A stretch of 64,000 nt of DNA from Musa acuminata AAA Group (GCF_036884655.1 NC_088331.1:16715501-16779500), one strand, 5' to 3'; counted from the first letter of the stretch, positions 21,204 through 32,938 are shown. Notes: generated from the sequence alone by a model not told the origin. Numbers and translations are program-made.

Positions 21204-23392
21204 TGTTGAATCTCGGATTTTGATGATGAAGTCAATTGTCATTTGTTATCTAATCTATGTGTTGAGATAAGTGTGCAGGATTAACTACGATGAGAGTAAG
21301 ACAAGCAGCAGGAGTTGCGCCGGAGTCAAGATCATGATCACGTTGGGAGTTCGAGAGTTCGACGGAAGTTCGGACGGTCGTCGGAGGTTCAGAGAGAACA
21401 GATCCGAGAAGTCCAGAAGCTTGCCAAGCGAAGCTCGTCGGAACTCGCCAAGTGGATCGTCGCAAAGTCCAGGAGTATGCCGGATGTCCGTAGAAGGATC
21501 ACCGAGGGTTATCGGTTGATCGACGGAAGTTGGCAGGAAACTCGCCGGAAGAAGCGATTGACGCATCGGAGCAAAGCTGCAGAAGTTGTCTTAGAGTTAA
21601 TCGTAGTTAGCATGATGATTAAGCATGAAAATGGGAGGTGATCCCATTAGCTTAATCTTGGGGCAATTGGGCCCCTGAAAAGATTCAAAGTGGGCCGAAT
21701 GGAGTGAACCATTCGGACCCTGATTGCACCAGGAGGTGCAACCGCCCCAGCCAGGAGGTGCAACCACCTGGGCTGTGGGGTTGAGAGGTGCAACCGCCCC
21801 AGCCAGGAGGTGCAACCGCCTGGGCTGCGAGGCTGGGAGGTGCAACCGCCCCAGCCAAGAGGTTGCACCGCCAGAGCTCAAGTTCCGAGCTCTGCCAGGC
21901 GATGCAACCACCAAGCTCAGTCTTCGAGCTCTGGCAGATAGGTGCATCAGCCTGAGCTCAGTCTCGAGCTCTGCCAGGTGATGAATTCACCAAGCTCAGT
22001 CTTCGAGCTCTGGCAGAGAGGTGCATCAGCCTGAGCTCAGTTTCGAGCTCTGCCAGGTGATGCAACCACCGAGCTCAGATTTCGAGCTTTGCCAGGTGAT
22101 GCAACCACCAAGCTCAGTCTTCGAGCTCTGCCAGGTGATGCAACCATCGAGCTCAGTCTTCGAGCTCTGGCAGAGAGAAGCAATCGGCAGAGCTCAGTCG
22201 TCGAGCTCTGCCAGGCGGTGCAACCTCTCCAGTCGAGAGGTGCAACCGCCTGATCCCAGAATTCTGGGATTTGATCGATTTGATCGTTTTGAGCTCGAAT
22301 TTTGAATTGGGTTGAGGCCTATAAATACCCCACCCATTCAGCACTGAAAAGATACAGACCTATACCGAAATCGTGATCTTTTCTGTGATTCTAAAGAGCT
22401 CAAAAGTGTTGTAAAGCCTTTAAGTCTCCTCCTTCTGTTCTTCAAGTTTTCAATTGTAAAGTGAGGAGAGAAAGGTCTGTAAAGGTTGTCTCCTAAGCCT
22501 GTCAAAAGGAGAGAAATTGTAAGAGGGAAGTTTGGCCTTCGCCCATTGAAGGAAGGCACCTAGTTGACGTCGGCAACCTCATCGGTGGAGGAAGCCAAAA
22601 GTGGAGTAGGTCAAGGCTGACCGAACCACTCTAAATCTCTGGTTTGCGTTTATTTTCGAGCACTTTATCATTACTGCAAACCTCCCTCATCACTACTGCT
22701 CTCTGCGCTTTCACGAACAAGTTCTAAGTGCTGTTCTTCCAAATCTGCATTCAGACGTAAATTCGTATTTTCATACATTACAGTTTACGTTTACGTTTGA
22801 TTCTGCAGAACTGTTTTCCACGCTTTTACGAACGAGCTTCCTTGCAGTTTACGCTTACATTTTAATCCTATTAATAACTGCAATCTGTCCTCTACGATTT
22901 TACGAACGAGTTTCAACATTTAGACGTAAAACTGCATTCAGACGTAAATCGGCTTTCCTCGCTCAATCATCAGATTTCAGTTCACGTTTACGTCTTGATT
23001 TCAACTGCATACTGCCTTCTGCGAGTATACAAACGAGTTTCAAAGTTTAGACGTAAATCTGCGTCTAGACGTAAAACTGCGTTTAGACGTAAAACTGCGT
23101 TTAGACGTAAAACTGCGTTTAGACGTAAATCTGCGTTTAGACGTAAAACTGCGTTTAGACGTAAAACTGCGTTTAGACGTAAATCTGCGTTTAGACGTAA
23201 AACTGCGCTTAGACGCAAAACTGCGCTTAAACGCAATCTGCGCTTAGACGCAAACTGCACTTAGATACAAACTGAGAATTTGCTTTTGCATCATAATAGT
23301 TTTTGAACGAACGCAGCTTTTGGTTTTTAAATTATTATAAGATTTCCGCTGCACTAATTCACCCCCCCCTCTTAGTGCTCTTGATCCTAACA
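21204..23392 (+). repeat. 3' LTR of TE6
   Basis: At 2189 bases it is 70 shorter than the 5' LTR. One 52-base U3 unit and one 18-base array unit together account for the whole difference. Only nine or ten substitutions were counted by eye. It ends GATCCTAACA before the duplicated target CTCTC. Confidence 0.95.
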
Positions 23393-23397
23393 CTCTC

Positions 23398-23997
23398 TTC
23401 TTTTCCCTCTTCTTCTTCTTTTCTTCTTCTCCTCTTCTTCCTTTCTCCTCCCCAACGCCCCACAGCTCCTCGTTGCAGCCCTTGCCACAGCCACCTCCTC
23501 TTTTCTTCTTCTTCTTCTTCTTCTTCTTCTTCTTCTTCTCTTCCTCTGCTTCTCTTCTTCTCCTCTTCTTCCCTTCTCCTCCCTGACGCCCCACACATGA
23601 ACTCCTCTGTTTCCTCCTACACGAAACAGAGGTGCTGCAGCTATCTCTCTTTCCTCTTCCTCTTCCCTCTCTTCTTCTTCTTCTTTTCTTCTCTTCTCCC
23701 TCTTCTTCTTCTTCTTTTCTTCTCTTCTCCCTCTTCTTTCTCTCTTCTTTTCCCTCTTCTTCTCTTCTCCCTCTACTTCTCTTCTTCTTCTTCTCCCCAC
23801 GCCCCACCGCTCCTCTCTCTGTTCACAGAGAGAGCGTGGGAGGCGGTGGGATAAAACCAAAATTTTTGGTTTTCTTTATTTTTTTTTCTTTTTTCAACTT
23901 AATATTTTTGTCTTTGAAATTTCTATATTTACATATAGGTCCTCCAATTTACGTATAAATCTTTATTAATAAATTTTCAAAAGTGAGGGATATTACA
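23398..23997 (-). repeat. TE5 LTR, second piece
   Basis: It continues the CT-rich block interrupted by TE6 to about 23840. An AT-rich end follows with TTTACGTATAAATC and GAGGGATATTACA, the terminal sequence of the LTR. Confidence 0.78.
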
Positions 23998-24002
23998 ACT
24001 GT

Positions 24003-24663
24003 GTCAGGTGGTGGTACCGCCCAATGTTAGTGTTGTAAGAGATGGTATCACCCAACATAGGCTGTGGTACCGTCAGTACCCCGAAAATCAGGATGAGACA
24101 CTTTTAGGCTCCAAGTTTGAATACACTTGAGGCCTATAAATGCCTCTCTCATCCCTAGTTAACATACACAGGCATAGAGAATTTAAAAGTGGAAAAATAC
24201 TAGAGTAATCCCCCTCCTCTAATTCTAAGTTTAGAAGTCTGTTTAGAGAGGAGTGAGTGCTTGTAAAAGGTTGTCTCCTAAACCTGTGAAAATGAGAAGA
24301 GGGATGTAAAAGGGTAGTTGGTCTTCACCCATTGAAGGAAGACCAGTAGTGGAAGCTGGTAGCCTCGAGTGAAGAGAAATCGGGAGTGGATGTAGGTCAC
24401 GACGACCGAACCACTATAAAATTAGTTTATTACCTTTTACTTTACCTTTGCTATTAAATCATTTGACTTGTTCACTACTCTACTTCCTCATTACACGCTA
24501 ATGAAAGTGTTTTTTAAGTTAACATAGTTTTGATCGATTTTCAATGAATAAATATTTTCTAAAATCGATGTTTTTATCCGCTGCATTAATTCACACCGCC
24601 CCCCCCACCCCCCACCCCCCCCCCCCCCCCCCCCCCCCCCCCCGTGCTAACTTGATTCTAACA
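24003..24663 (+). repeat. 3' LTR of TE4, second piece
   Basis: It resumes with the U3 motifs GGTGGTACCGCC, then a TATA-like CCTATAAATGCC near 24132 and the AGTGGATGTAGGTCACGACGACCG block near 24384. A very long C-rich tract (about 24599-24643) precedes the end at TTCTAACA. Confidence 0.88.
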
Positions 24664-24668
24664 AAAGG

Positions 24669-25400
24669 ATCTCATCCTGGGTCTTAGGGGTATTAGCGGT
24701 ACCACCGCTAGTACTAGGTGGTACCACCGCTTGCCAGTCTGACATTGGGTGGTACCACCACCCAATCTGGTGTTACCATCGCCTGACACATTGATATTGG
24801 GTAGTACCATCGCCTGACAGCTATTTATGACCGACGGTACCACCGCCCAGACCACCTGGGAGGCCGAGCCTCAAGCGGTTCCACCACCAACTCCAGCGGT
24901 GCCACCGCCTAACGTGGTTTCGGGTCACTGAATGAGCATTCTAAACTAATTAAGGTTGCTTAATTACATTCTAAACTAACTCAATTACAACTAAAACTAC
25001 TTCGATCTAGATAAATTATTATAAGCAAGAATACTAAGTTGTCCGGCATGTCATTAGTTCATCCGGTGCTTCGTCCGACCCTTTGATGCATCATCCTCTC
25101 CTTTGGCGTATTGCCTAATCGGTATGTTACCTTCTCGCAATATCTGATCTGCTTAGCGCAATGTCTGATCTTCTTGGCCCGATGCCCGAACTCATGGCAC
25201 GAAGCCTTCTACTAGCACATCGACCATTCATCCGGTCCGACGTCCAATCTTTTCATATGTTCAATCATGGCCCAACATCTTATTCTTCCTGCTTTAATCA
25301 ATTTGCCTCTCCTGATCGAAGCTAGTCCGACATCACTCAAAATGTATATTAGATCATAACATTATCAATTGGTTTCATCATCAAAATCCAAGATTCAATA
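24669..25400 (-). repeat. 3' LTR of TE2, last piece
   Basis: It resumes after the TE4 target duplication with ATCTCATCCTGGG and the U3 motifs GGTACCACCGC. It ends GATTCAATA at 25400 (TATTG on the minus strand instead of TGTTG), next to the complemented polypurine tract. Confidence 0.88.
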
Positions 25401-26374
25401 ATCTCCCCCTTTTTTATGATGACAACCAATTGATGACGGAGTTAACCTTAACTCCCCCTATCAATATATCATATTGATATAACTTTTGAATTCATAGAAT
25501 TATAAATATTTCACCATTGCATACATAATGAATATCGAAAGAACCAATTAATCATATCATTGCATGCAATATAAAATCATGCATAATCAAAATATCCAAG
25601 CACATCATCCCATGCTTGATTATTATCATAACTTATACATCATCATCATACCTTCTCTCCCTTTGTCATTAACAAAAAGAAGTGCAACTAGTAATTTTTT
25701 AGATATAATTTTAAATCATTGCATTATAAACATAATCTCAAGTCTTTGAAATATCGTCATGCAAGCTAGTAGGATAGCAAGTTTTGAACATGCAAGCTAG
25801 CAAGTTTTTCACATACGAAAGTTAGCAAAATTTTACATCTTTTGGAGATGTGCAAAATAGCCTATTTTTGCATCTTCTTGAAATGTATAAGTTAGCAAAC
25901 ATTGCTTCTCTTAAGATTTGCAAGATACTTCTTGCTTCTATTTTGAGATGAGCAAGCTAGCAAGATTTGCCTCTCTTTGTGACGGGCAAGTTTATAATTT
26001 TTTGTTTCTCTTTTGAGTTGAGCAAGCTAGCAAGTTTTGCTCCCCCTTTGTCACTGTAAAAAAGAATGGATGGTTACAATAGTGCAAAACTTTGGTTCTC
26101 TTTTGAGATTGCATACTAGTAATTCTTTCTCCCCCTTTGTCATTGGCAAAAAGAGGGGAATAACACAAAGGTGCAATTCATTTCCCTTTACATCAATTCT
26201 CTAAGCATCACATAAGGTATGCAACCATAAATATAAAAAAATTATATATAATGAAAATCATGTCAAGAAAGATATAATATCAAATATCATGTGAATACCA
26301 AAAGACATTATTTATTTTAATCTCTCCTTATTTTATAAAAAAAATCTTAGGAGACCGAATAGTAAGGGAAATCT
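25401..26374 (-). other. TE2 3' non-coding region
   Basis: Read on the minus strand it ends with the polypurine tract AAAAAAGGGGGAGAT at 25401-25415. The hairpin is at 25438-25455, GCTAGC/GCAAGC motifs at 25760-26110, and two complemented GACAAAGGGGGAG motifs near 26040 and 26130. It is cut by TE7; AATCT at 26370-26374 is the duplicated target. Confidence 0.82.
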
Positions 26375-27243
26375 TGTTGAATCTCATATTTTGATGATTA
26401 AACCAATTAATAGTATTTATGATTTAATCTGTGTTTTGAGTGACGTAGGATGCTTCGATCAGGAAGAGATAATTAAAGCAGGAAGAATCATGTTGGGTTG
26501 GAGAAAAATATGTTAAAAGATTGGACGTCAATCTGAAGGATTGGTCGACGTATCGACAGAAGGCTTCGAGCCATGAGTTTGGGCATACAGCCACGGAGAA
26601 CGAATATTGAGCCAAGGAAATCAGAGTTGCGGAGGTCAACTAGCCGATTGGGCAATAGGACGCAAGAGAGGACGATGCGTCGAAGAATCGGACGAAGCGT
26701 CGATGAACCAATGACATGCCGGACAATATTCCATTAGCTTAGTAATAATTGTCTAGATTGAAGTAGGCTTTAATTATGTAGGATTAACTACGATAGTAAG
26801 GCATAAAGCAAAATGAAGTCTGGGAGTCAAGAACACGATTTCGTTGGGAGTTTGAGAGTTCGTTGGAAGTCCGGACATTCGTCGGAAGTTCTACCAAAAT
26901 TGATCGAGAAGTCCAGGAGCTTGCCAAAGAAGCTCATTGGAACTCTCCAAGAAGATCATAGTGAAGTCCAGGAGCTTGCCAGGAGTCCGCTGGAATATTA
27001 TCGAGAGATCATCGGAAGTTCGCCGAAAGATCGCTGAAAGCTTGTCGGAAGAAACCTAGATTTACGAACTTGTTTAGCTTAGTAAATGTCTTAAATTTCG
27101 TAGTTAGCACATAATTGGGATTGAAATTGGGCCAACCCAATTAGAGGCCAATTGGGCCCATATATTGACTATGTTAGGCCAAGTGAAAGGCCCAAACAAT
27201 GATCCAATAAGTAGAACCATTATAGCATAGTCTTTAAGACTAT
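26375..27243 (+). repeat. 5' LTR of TE7, first piece
   Basis: It holds the family A head module and the GTTGGGAGTTTGAGAG module. It is interrupted by TE8 after CTTTAAGACTAT, at almost the same LTR position where TE5 entered TE4. It resumes at about 31821. Confidence 0.88.
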
Positions 27244-27690
27244 TGTCACGGACTTAGCTGGTTTTGCCTAAGTCATGCAGCACCCTTGCGTGTCCGTCCA
27301 CAAAAGTTAGCCTTCTCGAAGCCTCCCTTGGTCCCTTAGGACCCACAAAAGAAAAAACGAGTTAGAGAAAATACCTCACTCGGGATCCACAAGCAAACAT
27401 TCCAGGAAACACTTCATAGACAATGCAAATTACAAATAGACTTTACAAGCTCTGAATAGTTGCATAACAAAGGATCAAAATGGTCCATTATAGACCGAGA
27501 ATCTCTCACAAGTATCCACATGATACAACCTTTATTTACAAGCCTAAAGCGGCCACCAAACCCAACTAAAATGGGACTATTAAGCCTTTGACTGTCCCTC
27601 TACATGCTAGGCAAAGAATGAATATACCAAAAGACATGGACATACATAAGCATTACTTCGAACATCTTATTTAGAAGTTTGTCCATGACA
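27244..27690 (-). repeat. TE8 3' LTR (left copy)
   Basis: It begins TGTCACGGACTTAGCTGG and ends GTTTGTCCATGACA. On the minus strand it follows the purine tract AGTGAGGGAGAA. Confidence 0.88.
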
Positions 27691-30600
27691 TTCTCCCTCA
27701 CTTATTCCTTCGACGTCCTCGTCGAAGCCTTTGCCGACAATGCAACTCCTCGCCTTTGCTGAGTCTTTAATCTTCTGCTCTAGCTACAATGCGCCTCCTG
27801 GCCCTCAGCTGCTCTCCGCTGCTGTTTTTGAGTAGTCGAACCTTTGATCTGCCATGCTGCTTCAACTCACCAATGAATCTAACTCTGGTGTGGGGTTGGC
27901 TGAGTTGTGTTGATCCTTGTTGATTCCTACAAATCCTCTAAATGAAGGAAAAGACCATCCTTACTATGCGGCAGTCTCTCAAATGCCTCATGTTGCTTGA
28001 ATTAGGTGGATGCTTGTTGGAGCTTTAACGTGCATCGCCTCGCAAACTTTCGAAGCTTTTAGTCCTTCCTCTATAAAATTTGTTCATCGACTCTTCTTTC
28101 ACTTAGTTGTCACTTCCAAGTAGATTCGCATCACTTCCACTTTCGATTGACACTATGTTGGAAAATGAGGCGGATACTATACTCTCAATAGCACTATTCA
28201 CCAATGGTGAGGATTTGACAACTATTGTCTTGTAATATCTTCGAAGGGTCTTTGAACCTGTGCAGAGCTCCTTTGCTAGATAAATAAGAGAATTAGGGTA
28301 TTCGATTTCACCCATTCTCTTAAGAGTTGAGAAGGCAAAGGTTACTTGACTTCACCCGCCTCCTCGAGGTTGTACTCCATGCATTGAGCTGGTTACTGGC
28401 CTTCGCTTGCTCTTTGCTCACACTTCTGAAGCACTTGAAGTGTTTGCACTCCTTGCGTTGAGTTAGTTACTGTGATTCACCTTCTCAATGCCATCGAACT
28501 TTTGGAATGTAGGAAGTTTTCACCCCAACTTGGAGTAATTCTCTAATAGATTTGGTCACCTCTGGGATTGTACCGTCTTCTCCATTAACCCTACCGCCTA
28601 CTCCACTGAGTAGCAAAGGTATAGCACCGCGTACTGCCTGCTTCATTCCTTGGTCGTGCACCCTTGCATGACCCGAAGTCCTTCACTTTTAGCTATCTTG
28701 ATGAGAAGCTCGTTGACACCAGTCTTACGAAGTTCCTTAGCCTCTACCGTTCAGCCTTGTCTCGGTACTTGTAGTTTGCCTCTGCATGCTCCACCTCCTC
28801 GGCCCCTTTCATGACCAAGCGCTCTCCCTCCATGAGAGTAAGGGATCAATGACTTTCATGGAAGTCCCGCCTCTGCGGCACCATGGCGCTACCATGCCCA
28901 TGGCCCTACTATCAGTCGCCTCGCATCTACAACCCTTTTCTTCACGATCAGTAGATATGTCTCTATGACACTCCTCCGAGTCCACCTCCATTCTAACTAA
29001 TGCTTGATTTTGGGTAGCTAAGTCCCTTTGGACTCGTTGTCTCTTCCTTGCCCCTTTCGACCCCCTGCTTCATCACCTCTATGTTCTCCAAGCAGCTCCC
29101 TTTGGTCAATTGAAAGACAGACTACAACTCTCATGTATGGCCTCTGCCATCACGATGTTGGATTTGCACTGATTATGTTCTCCTTAGCTTCCTTGGTAGC
29201 AACGTTTGCTTACTCGACCTTGTCCTCTAACTTACCGGGCTCTCTTAAGCGAATATAGGCTCTGGAGCAGTCCAACTCTCCAATTGCTTCGATCATACCT
29301 CTACATGATCAAGTCCCTCCCATGGGACTCACTAGTACTTGCATTCGAACTTTTCCCTTGGTGGAACACAGCCCCCATATGCTGATGACCAAGGCTTTCA
29401 TCCGATGCAAAATTCGATACACGTATGGAAGACCCACCTCTATGGTACCATGGCCTTCACTCCTTGAATCCATAGCCCTTCTTGCCATCATGTTGTTCAC
29501 TGAAGTGGAGCTTCCAGTAGCTCCCGATCATACCTCCGTATGATCTAGTCCCTTACGGGACTATGTCGTGTGCATCGCATTGCCACGAACTGTTCCACCA
29601 CGATCCGTTGCACCATGTCACCTCTTGGTGACATCTCTATTGCATTCTGATCCTTGTGGATGAACTTGAATTGTGATCCCTCCATGTGTGACCTCTGCCA
29701 ATACATCGCAGGGCCTCTTCCACCTTCGATTTTGTTCGTTCCTTTGGCAATCGACCTTCATCCACACACTCTTGGGTCACACCTAGATGAAGCACCGCTC
29801 TAGGACAATCCGTCGCCTAGTAGCTCCAGAAGTCCCCCGACTTCGCTACAATTAGTGCACCATTGTTTGGATCTTGGGCCTCTACCCCTACCAACACAAT
29901 TTCCACTGAGCAACGCTTCCTTCATGGCAACTTGAATGGCAACACTATGGTATATTCTTCAAGAGTACCCGCCTTCGCGTCGTCTTGCCCCGTACCAAGG
30001 CCTTCTAAACCTAACTTCGCCTCCGTAAATTGAGTCACCTTAGTTCCTCCATCAAATGCTTTTCTGAGATAAGGTATATGTGCCCAAAAGCTCCCTTCGT
30101 CTTTGGCACCATGCAAGATGAGTCTGCTCCATCAGAATGAAGGACCCATGGAATAACATGATCCTGCTCTTGCCTCTGTAAGAGTTCATGTCCTTGACCT
30201 CTGACCAAGGAAAGCACTGTGCCTCCACTCCATGTTTCATCTTCTATGTTGGCTCCATTCATGCAGCTTGGGTACTTCGCCAAGTTACACCTAAGTTGCT
30301 CCGCTACTCGTTTTTGCATTGAGTTGATGGTGGCTCTCGCGCCCACCATTCCACGGGTCAGCCCTCCCTTGAGTCTGATCTCCATATCGACTCCAAGTGT
30401 GCCTTCATTTATGTTGCTTTGGATCGCTCCCCCACTTGATCTCGCAATGTATCCACCAATGCATTCTCTTGAGCGAGATCATGTGATAACTCCTCACCGC
30501 TTGCTCAGTCCATTGAGCTTCATGGAGTTGTTGTTTGTTGAGGTACTCCTCCTCTAATTCTCCCTCTATGAGGTTCGTCTTACATGATTCTCCCTCTAGA

Positions 30601-31373
30601 GAACTAGGACTTATCCCTCCTGGATAACTGTCCCGTTGGAGCAACATCTCTCTTCATTTCGGAGACTACTATCCCCTTCGACTACTCCGATTTGCTGAAC
30701 AAACTATGCATTGTTCTGCCTACTGCAAACACATTTGCTAGATTGCGATTCCACGCCAATACAACCCTCGCTGCACCACTTAAGGCCTAGCAACATATTG
30801 AACTCATTGCACACTTCAGCCTTCTACGGACGTATCCTTCACATGCCGAAGAGAAAGTTTCAATGCTCCATGGCGCCAAGTTTCGGTCACCTTGGGATGG
30901 TCGCAAACATTCCATTGTCCGCATACAAGCCCATGCATGAGTACCAAATTCTTTGAGTTAGCAATTCCCCTCACCTCTGTGAGCTTTGCACAACTCTTTC
31001 GGTCGCAGAGCAACTCATTCCACCTTGCATGGTCTCATCCTTTACTAAGCGCCTCGCTTGCCTTGAGCACCATCAAGTATAGTTGTCAACGTTGAGCCAT
31101 AGTTCAAACTCATCCATCCCAACCTTTGTGCACTTCACATTCTTCCAAGCTTACTTATTCTCATGGTGCCTCTTGCGCGAAGGGTTGGCCATTCCTCTTA
31201 ATGCCAATCTCAAATGCCCGCTCCTCCGAGCGACTCTGTTTCCCTACATCTCCATGCCCGTTTTCCCCCAAACGGTCGCGCATGTGCTGACTTCCATCAA
31301 CGCAGCCCCGCTAGGTCCCCCACATTTGCATGCTAAGTATTTCTATGAGTGTTTGTCCCGCTCTGATACTATC
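27691..31373 (-). other. TE8 interior, no recognisable gene
   Basis: Moderately GC-rich sequence unlike the surrounding AT-rich DNA. Open frames reach about 116 codons (30035-30385) but switch strand and frame and show no domain. It may be decayed coding DNA or a never-coding structural interior. Confidence 0.6.
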
Positions 31374-31820
31374 TGTCACAGACTTAGCTGGTTTTGCCTA
31401 AGTCGTGCGGCACCCTTGCATGTCCGTCCACAAAGGTCAGCCTTCTCGAAGCCTCCTATGGTCCCTTAGGACCCACAAAAGAGAAAACGGGTTAGAGAAA
31501 ATACCTCACTTGGGATCCACAAGCAAACATTCTAGGAAACACTTCATGGACAATGCAAATTACAAATAGACTTTACAAGCTCTAAACAGTTGCACAACAA
31601 AGGGTCAAAATGATCCATTACAAACCGAGAATCTCTCACAAGTGTCCACATGACACAACCTTCATTTACAAGCCTAAAGTAGCCACCATACCCAACTAAA
31701 ATAGGACTATTAAGCCTTCGGCTGTCCCTCTACATGCTAGGTAAAGAATAAACATTCCAAAAGACACGGACATACATAAGTATTACATCGAACATCCTAT
31801 TTAGAAGTTTGTCTGTGACA
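31374..31820 (-). repeat. TE8 5' LTR (right copy)
   Basis: It begins TGTCACAGACTTAGCTGG and ends GTTTGTCTGTGACA. The primer site adjoins its left edge, which sets the orientation. Confidence 0.88.
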
Positions 31821-32499
31821 CTATGTCAAGCAGTGGTACTACCAGTTTGGGCGATGGTACCACCTAGACATAGTCTCCGAGAGGCTGTCAAGCGGTGGTA
31901 CTACCTAGTGTCAGTGCTGCAAGCCGTGGTACCGCTAGGACCTGGGAAACTCGGGATGAGACATTTTTAGGCTCCATGTTTGATTCAACTTGAAGTCTAT
32001 AAATACTCCTCTCATCCCTAGTTAACATACACAAGAATAAAGAGTAAAAAAGAAAGAAAATGCTGTTGTAATCTTGTGTGAACTCCTCTCAAACTCTAAG
32101 TGCTAGTAAAGTTTAAGATGGGAGGTTGTGGGGGCTGTAAAGGTTCTCTCCTGAACCTGTCAAAAGAAGAATCGAGTTATAAGGGTGGTTGATCTTCATC
32201 CATTGAAGGAAGATCGATAGTGGATGTCAGTGGCCTCGACGAAAGAGGAATTGATGGAGTGAATATAGGTCACGATGATCGAACCACTATAAAATGGTTT
32301 ACATTTTTATTTTGCTATTTATATTTATTGCAAACCACTTTACTTCCTCATTACTTTTGCTGCACACCCTTCCGTATGCTTTCAAAGTTAATATCTTTCC
32401 GAAATAGGTTTATTCAAAATGAAAGATTTTAGAATTGATGTTTTTACCGCTGCACTAATTCAACCCCCCCCCCCTCTTAGTGTCGACTCATTCCTAATA
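31821..32499 (+). repeat. 5' LTR of TE7, second piece
   Basis: It contains GCGGTGGTACTACC-type U3 motifs, the TATA-like CTATAAATACTCC near 31998, the block AGTGGATGTCAGTGGCC near 32219, a C run, and the end TTCCTAATA (usually TAACA) next to the primer site. Confidence 0.85.
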
Positions 32500-32501
32500 G
32501 T

Positions 32502-32513
32502 TGGTATCAGAGC
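32502..32513 (+). other. primer-binding site of TE7
   Basis: TGGTATCAGAGC follows the LTR end by two bases. It is intact although the gag beside it is dead. Confidence 0.88.
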
Positions 32514-32550
32514 TACGTTCTTTTCTCATTTGGTTTAACACCTAAGAGAA

Positions 32551-32938
32551 ATGACTCTTTTTAGCTTTCAAGAGGATCACTCTCTCATTCGTCCTTCCAT
32601 GTTCAATGGGATGGACTACACTTATTAGAAAACTTGAATGAGAGTTTTTTTGCTTTTGTTGAATCTCAATTTATGGAATATAGTCAAATTTGGTTTTCAA
32701 AAGTCTTCTCTTCAAACGATTAGAATGAGTTAAAGAAGAAGACTTTTTTCTTTAAATGCAAACGCTATGAATGCCTTGTTTTGCGCCTTAGACAAAAATG
32801 AATTTAATTGAGTTTCTATTTGCGAGACGACTTTCGATATTTAGCATACTCTTGAATTCACACACGAAGGTACTAGTAGAGTAAAAGATTCGAAGAGTAA
32901 TCTTTTGATGCATAATTTTGAATTATTTTGAATGAAAC

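Larger units (their letters stand above)
14097..23392 (+). mobile_element. TE6: young non-autonomous LTR retrotransposon with gag plus an extra ORF
   Basis: This is a structurally complete element of 9296 bases. It has LTRs at 14097-16355 and 21204-23392, primer site 16358-16369, gag 16406-17989, a second ORF 18733-19848, a non-coding 3' region, and a polypurine tract at 21190-21203. It is flanked by the direct repeat CTCTC (14092-14096, 23393-23397). By eye the LTRs differ at about nine or ten single bases plus two repeat-unit length changes, so insertion is recent. No protease, integrase, reverse transcriptase or RNase H is present anywhere inside. It must use enzymes from another Sirevirus, and its gag and primer site match that lineage. 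Confidence 0.95.
10699..23997 (-). mobile_element. TE5: solo LTR of a Ty3/gypsy-like element
   Basis: Ends are TGTCACGCCCC (10699) and GATATTACA (23997), so the minus strand reads TGTAATATCCC ... GGGGCGTGACA. That pair of ends is typical of long-LTR plant gypsy elements of the Tekay/Del type (family knowledge, not searched). Flanks are ACTAT (10694-10698) and ACTGT (23998-24002), a five-base duplication with one transition. After removing TE6 and one copy of its duplicated target the LTR is about 4.0 kb. No gag, pol or primer site lies inside, so it is a solo LTR. Orientation rests only on the terminal sequences. Confidence 0.75.
6411..24663 (+). mobile_element. TE4: internally deleted Sirevirus-type element
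   Basis: The outer ends are TGTTAAATCTC (6411) and CTTGATTCTAACA (24663), flanked by AAAGG at 6406-6410 and 24664-24668. The 5' LTR (6411-about 7969) lacks its last bases and is joined directly to the AT-rich 3' non-coding region. The primer site, gag and pol are therefore gone. The 3' LTR is split by TE5. Without nested DNA the element is about 4.95 kb. Confidence 0.9.
27244..31820 (-). mobile_element. TE8: LTR element without coding capacity
   Basis: Two 447-base LTRs (27244-27690, 31374-31820) have perfect six-base inverted ends TGTCAC...GTGACA. On the minus strand the 5' LTR is the right one. A primer site resembling AGTATCAGAGC follows it (31360-31371), and a purine tract (27691-27702) precedes the 3' LTR. 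The target repeat is CTAT, or ACTAT if the terminal A is shared. I counted about 39 differences between the LTRs, mostly transitions, so it is old. The 3.7 kb interior holds only short broken frames with no recognisable gag or pol, as in large non-autonomous (LARD-type) elements. Confidence 0.85.

Noticed and set aside
23303..23860. Open frames of 157-187 codons on both strands
   Set aside because: They cross the TE6/TE5 boundary and the CT-rich block. They are Arg/Glu/Lys or Ser/Leu low complexity with no domain.
30035..30385. 116-codon minus-strand frame in TE8
   Set aside because: No recognisable domain, neighbours switch frame and strand, and no start context. Treated as part of a non-coding interior.
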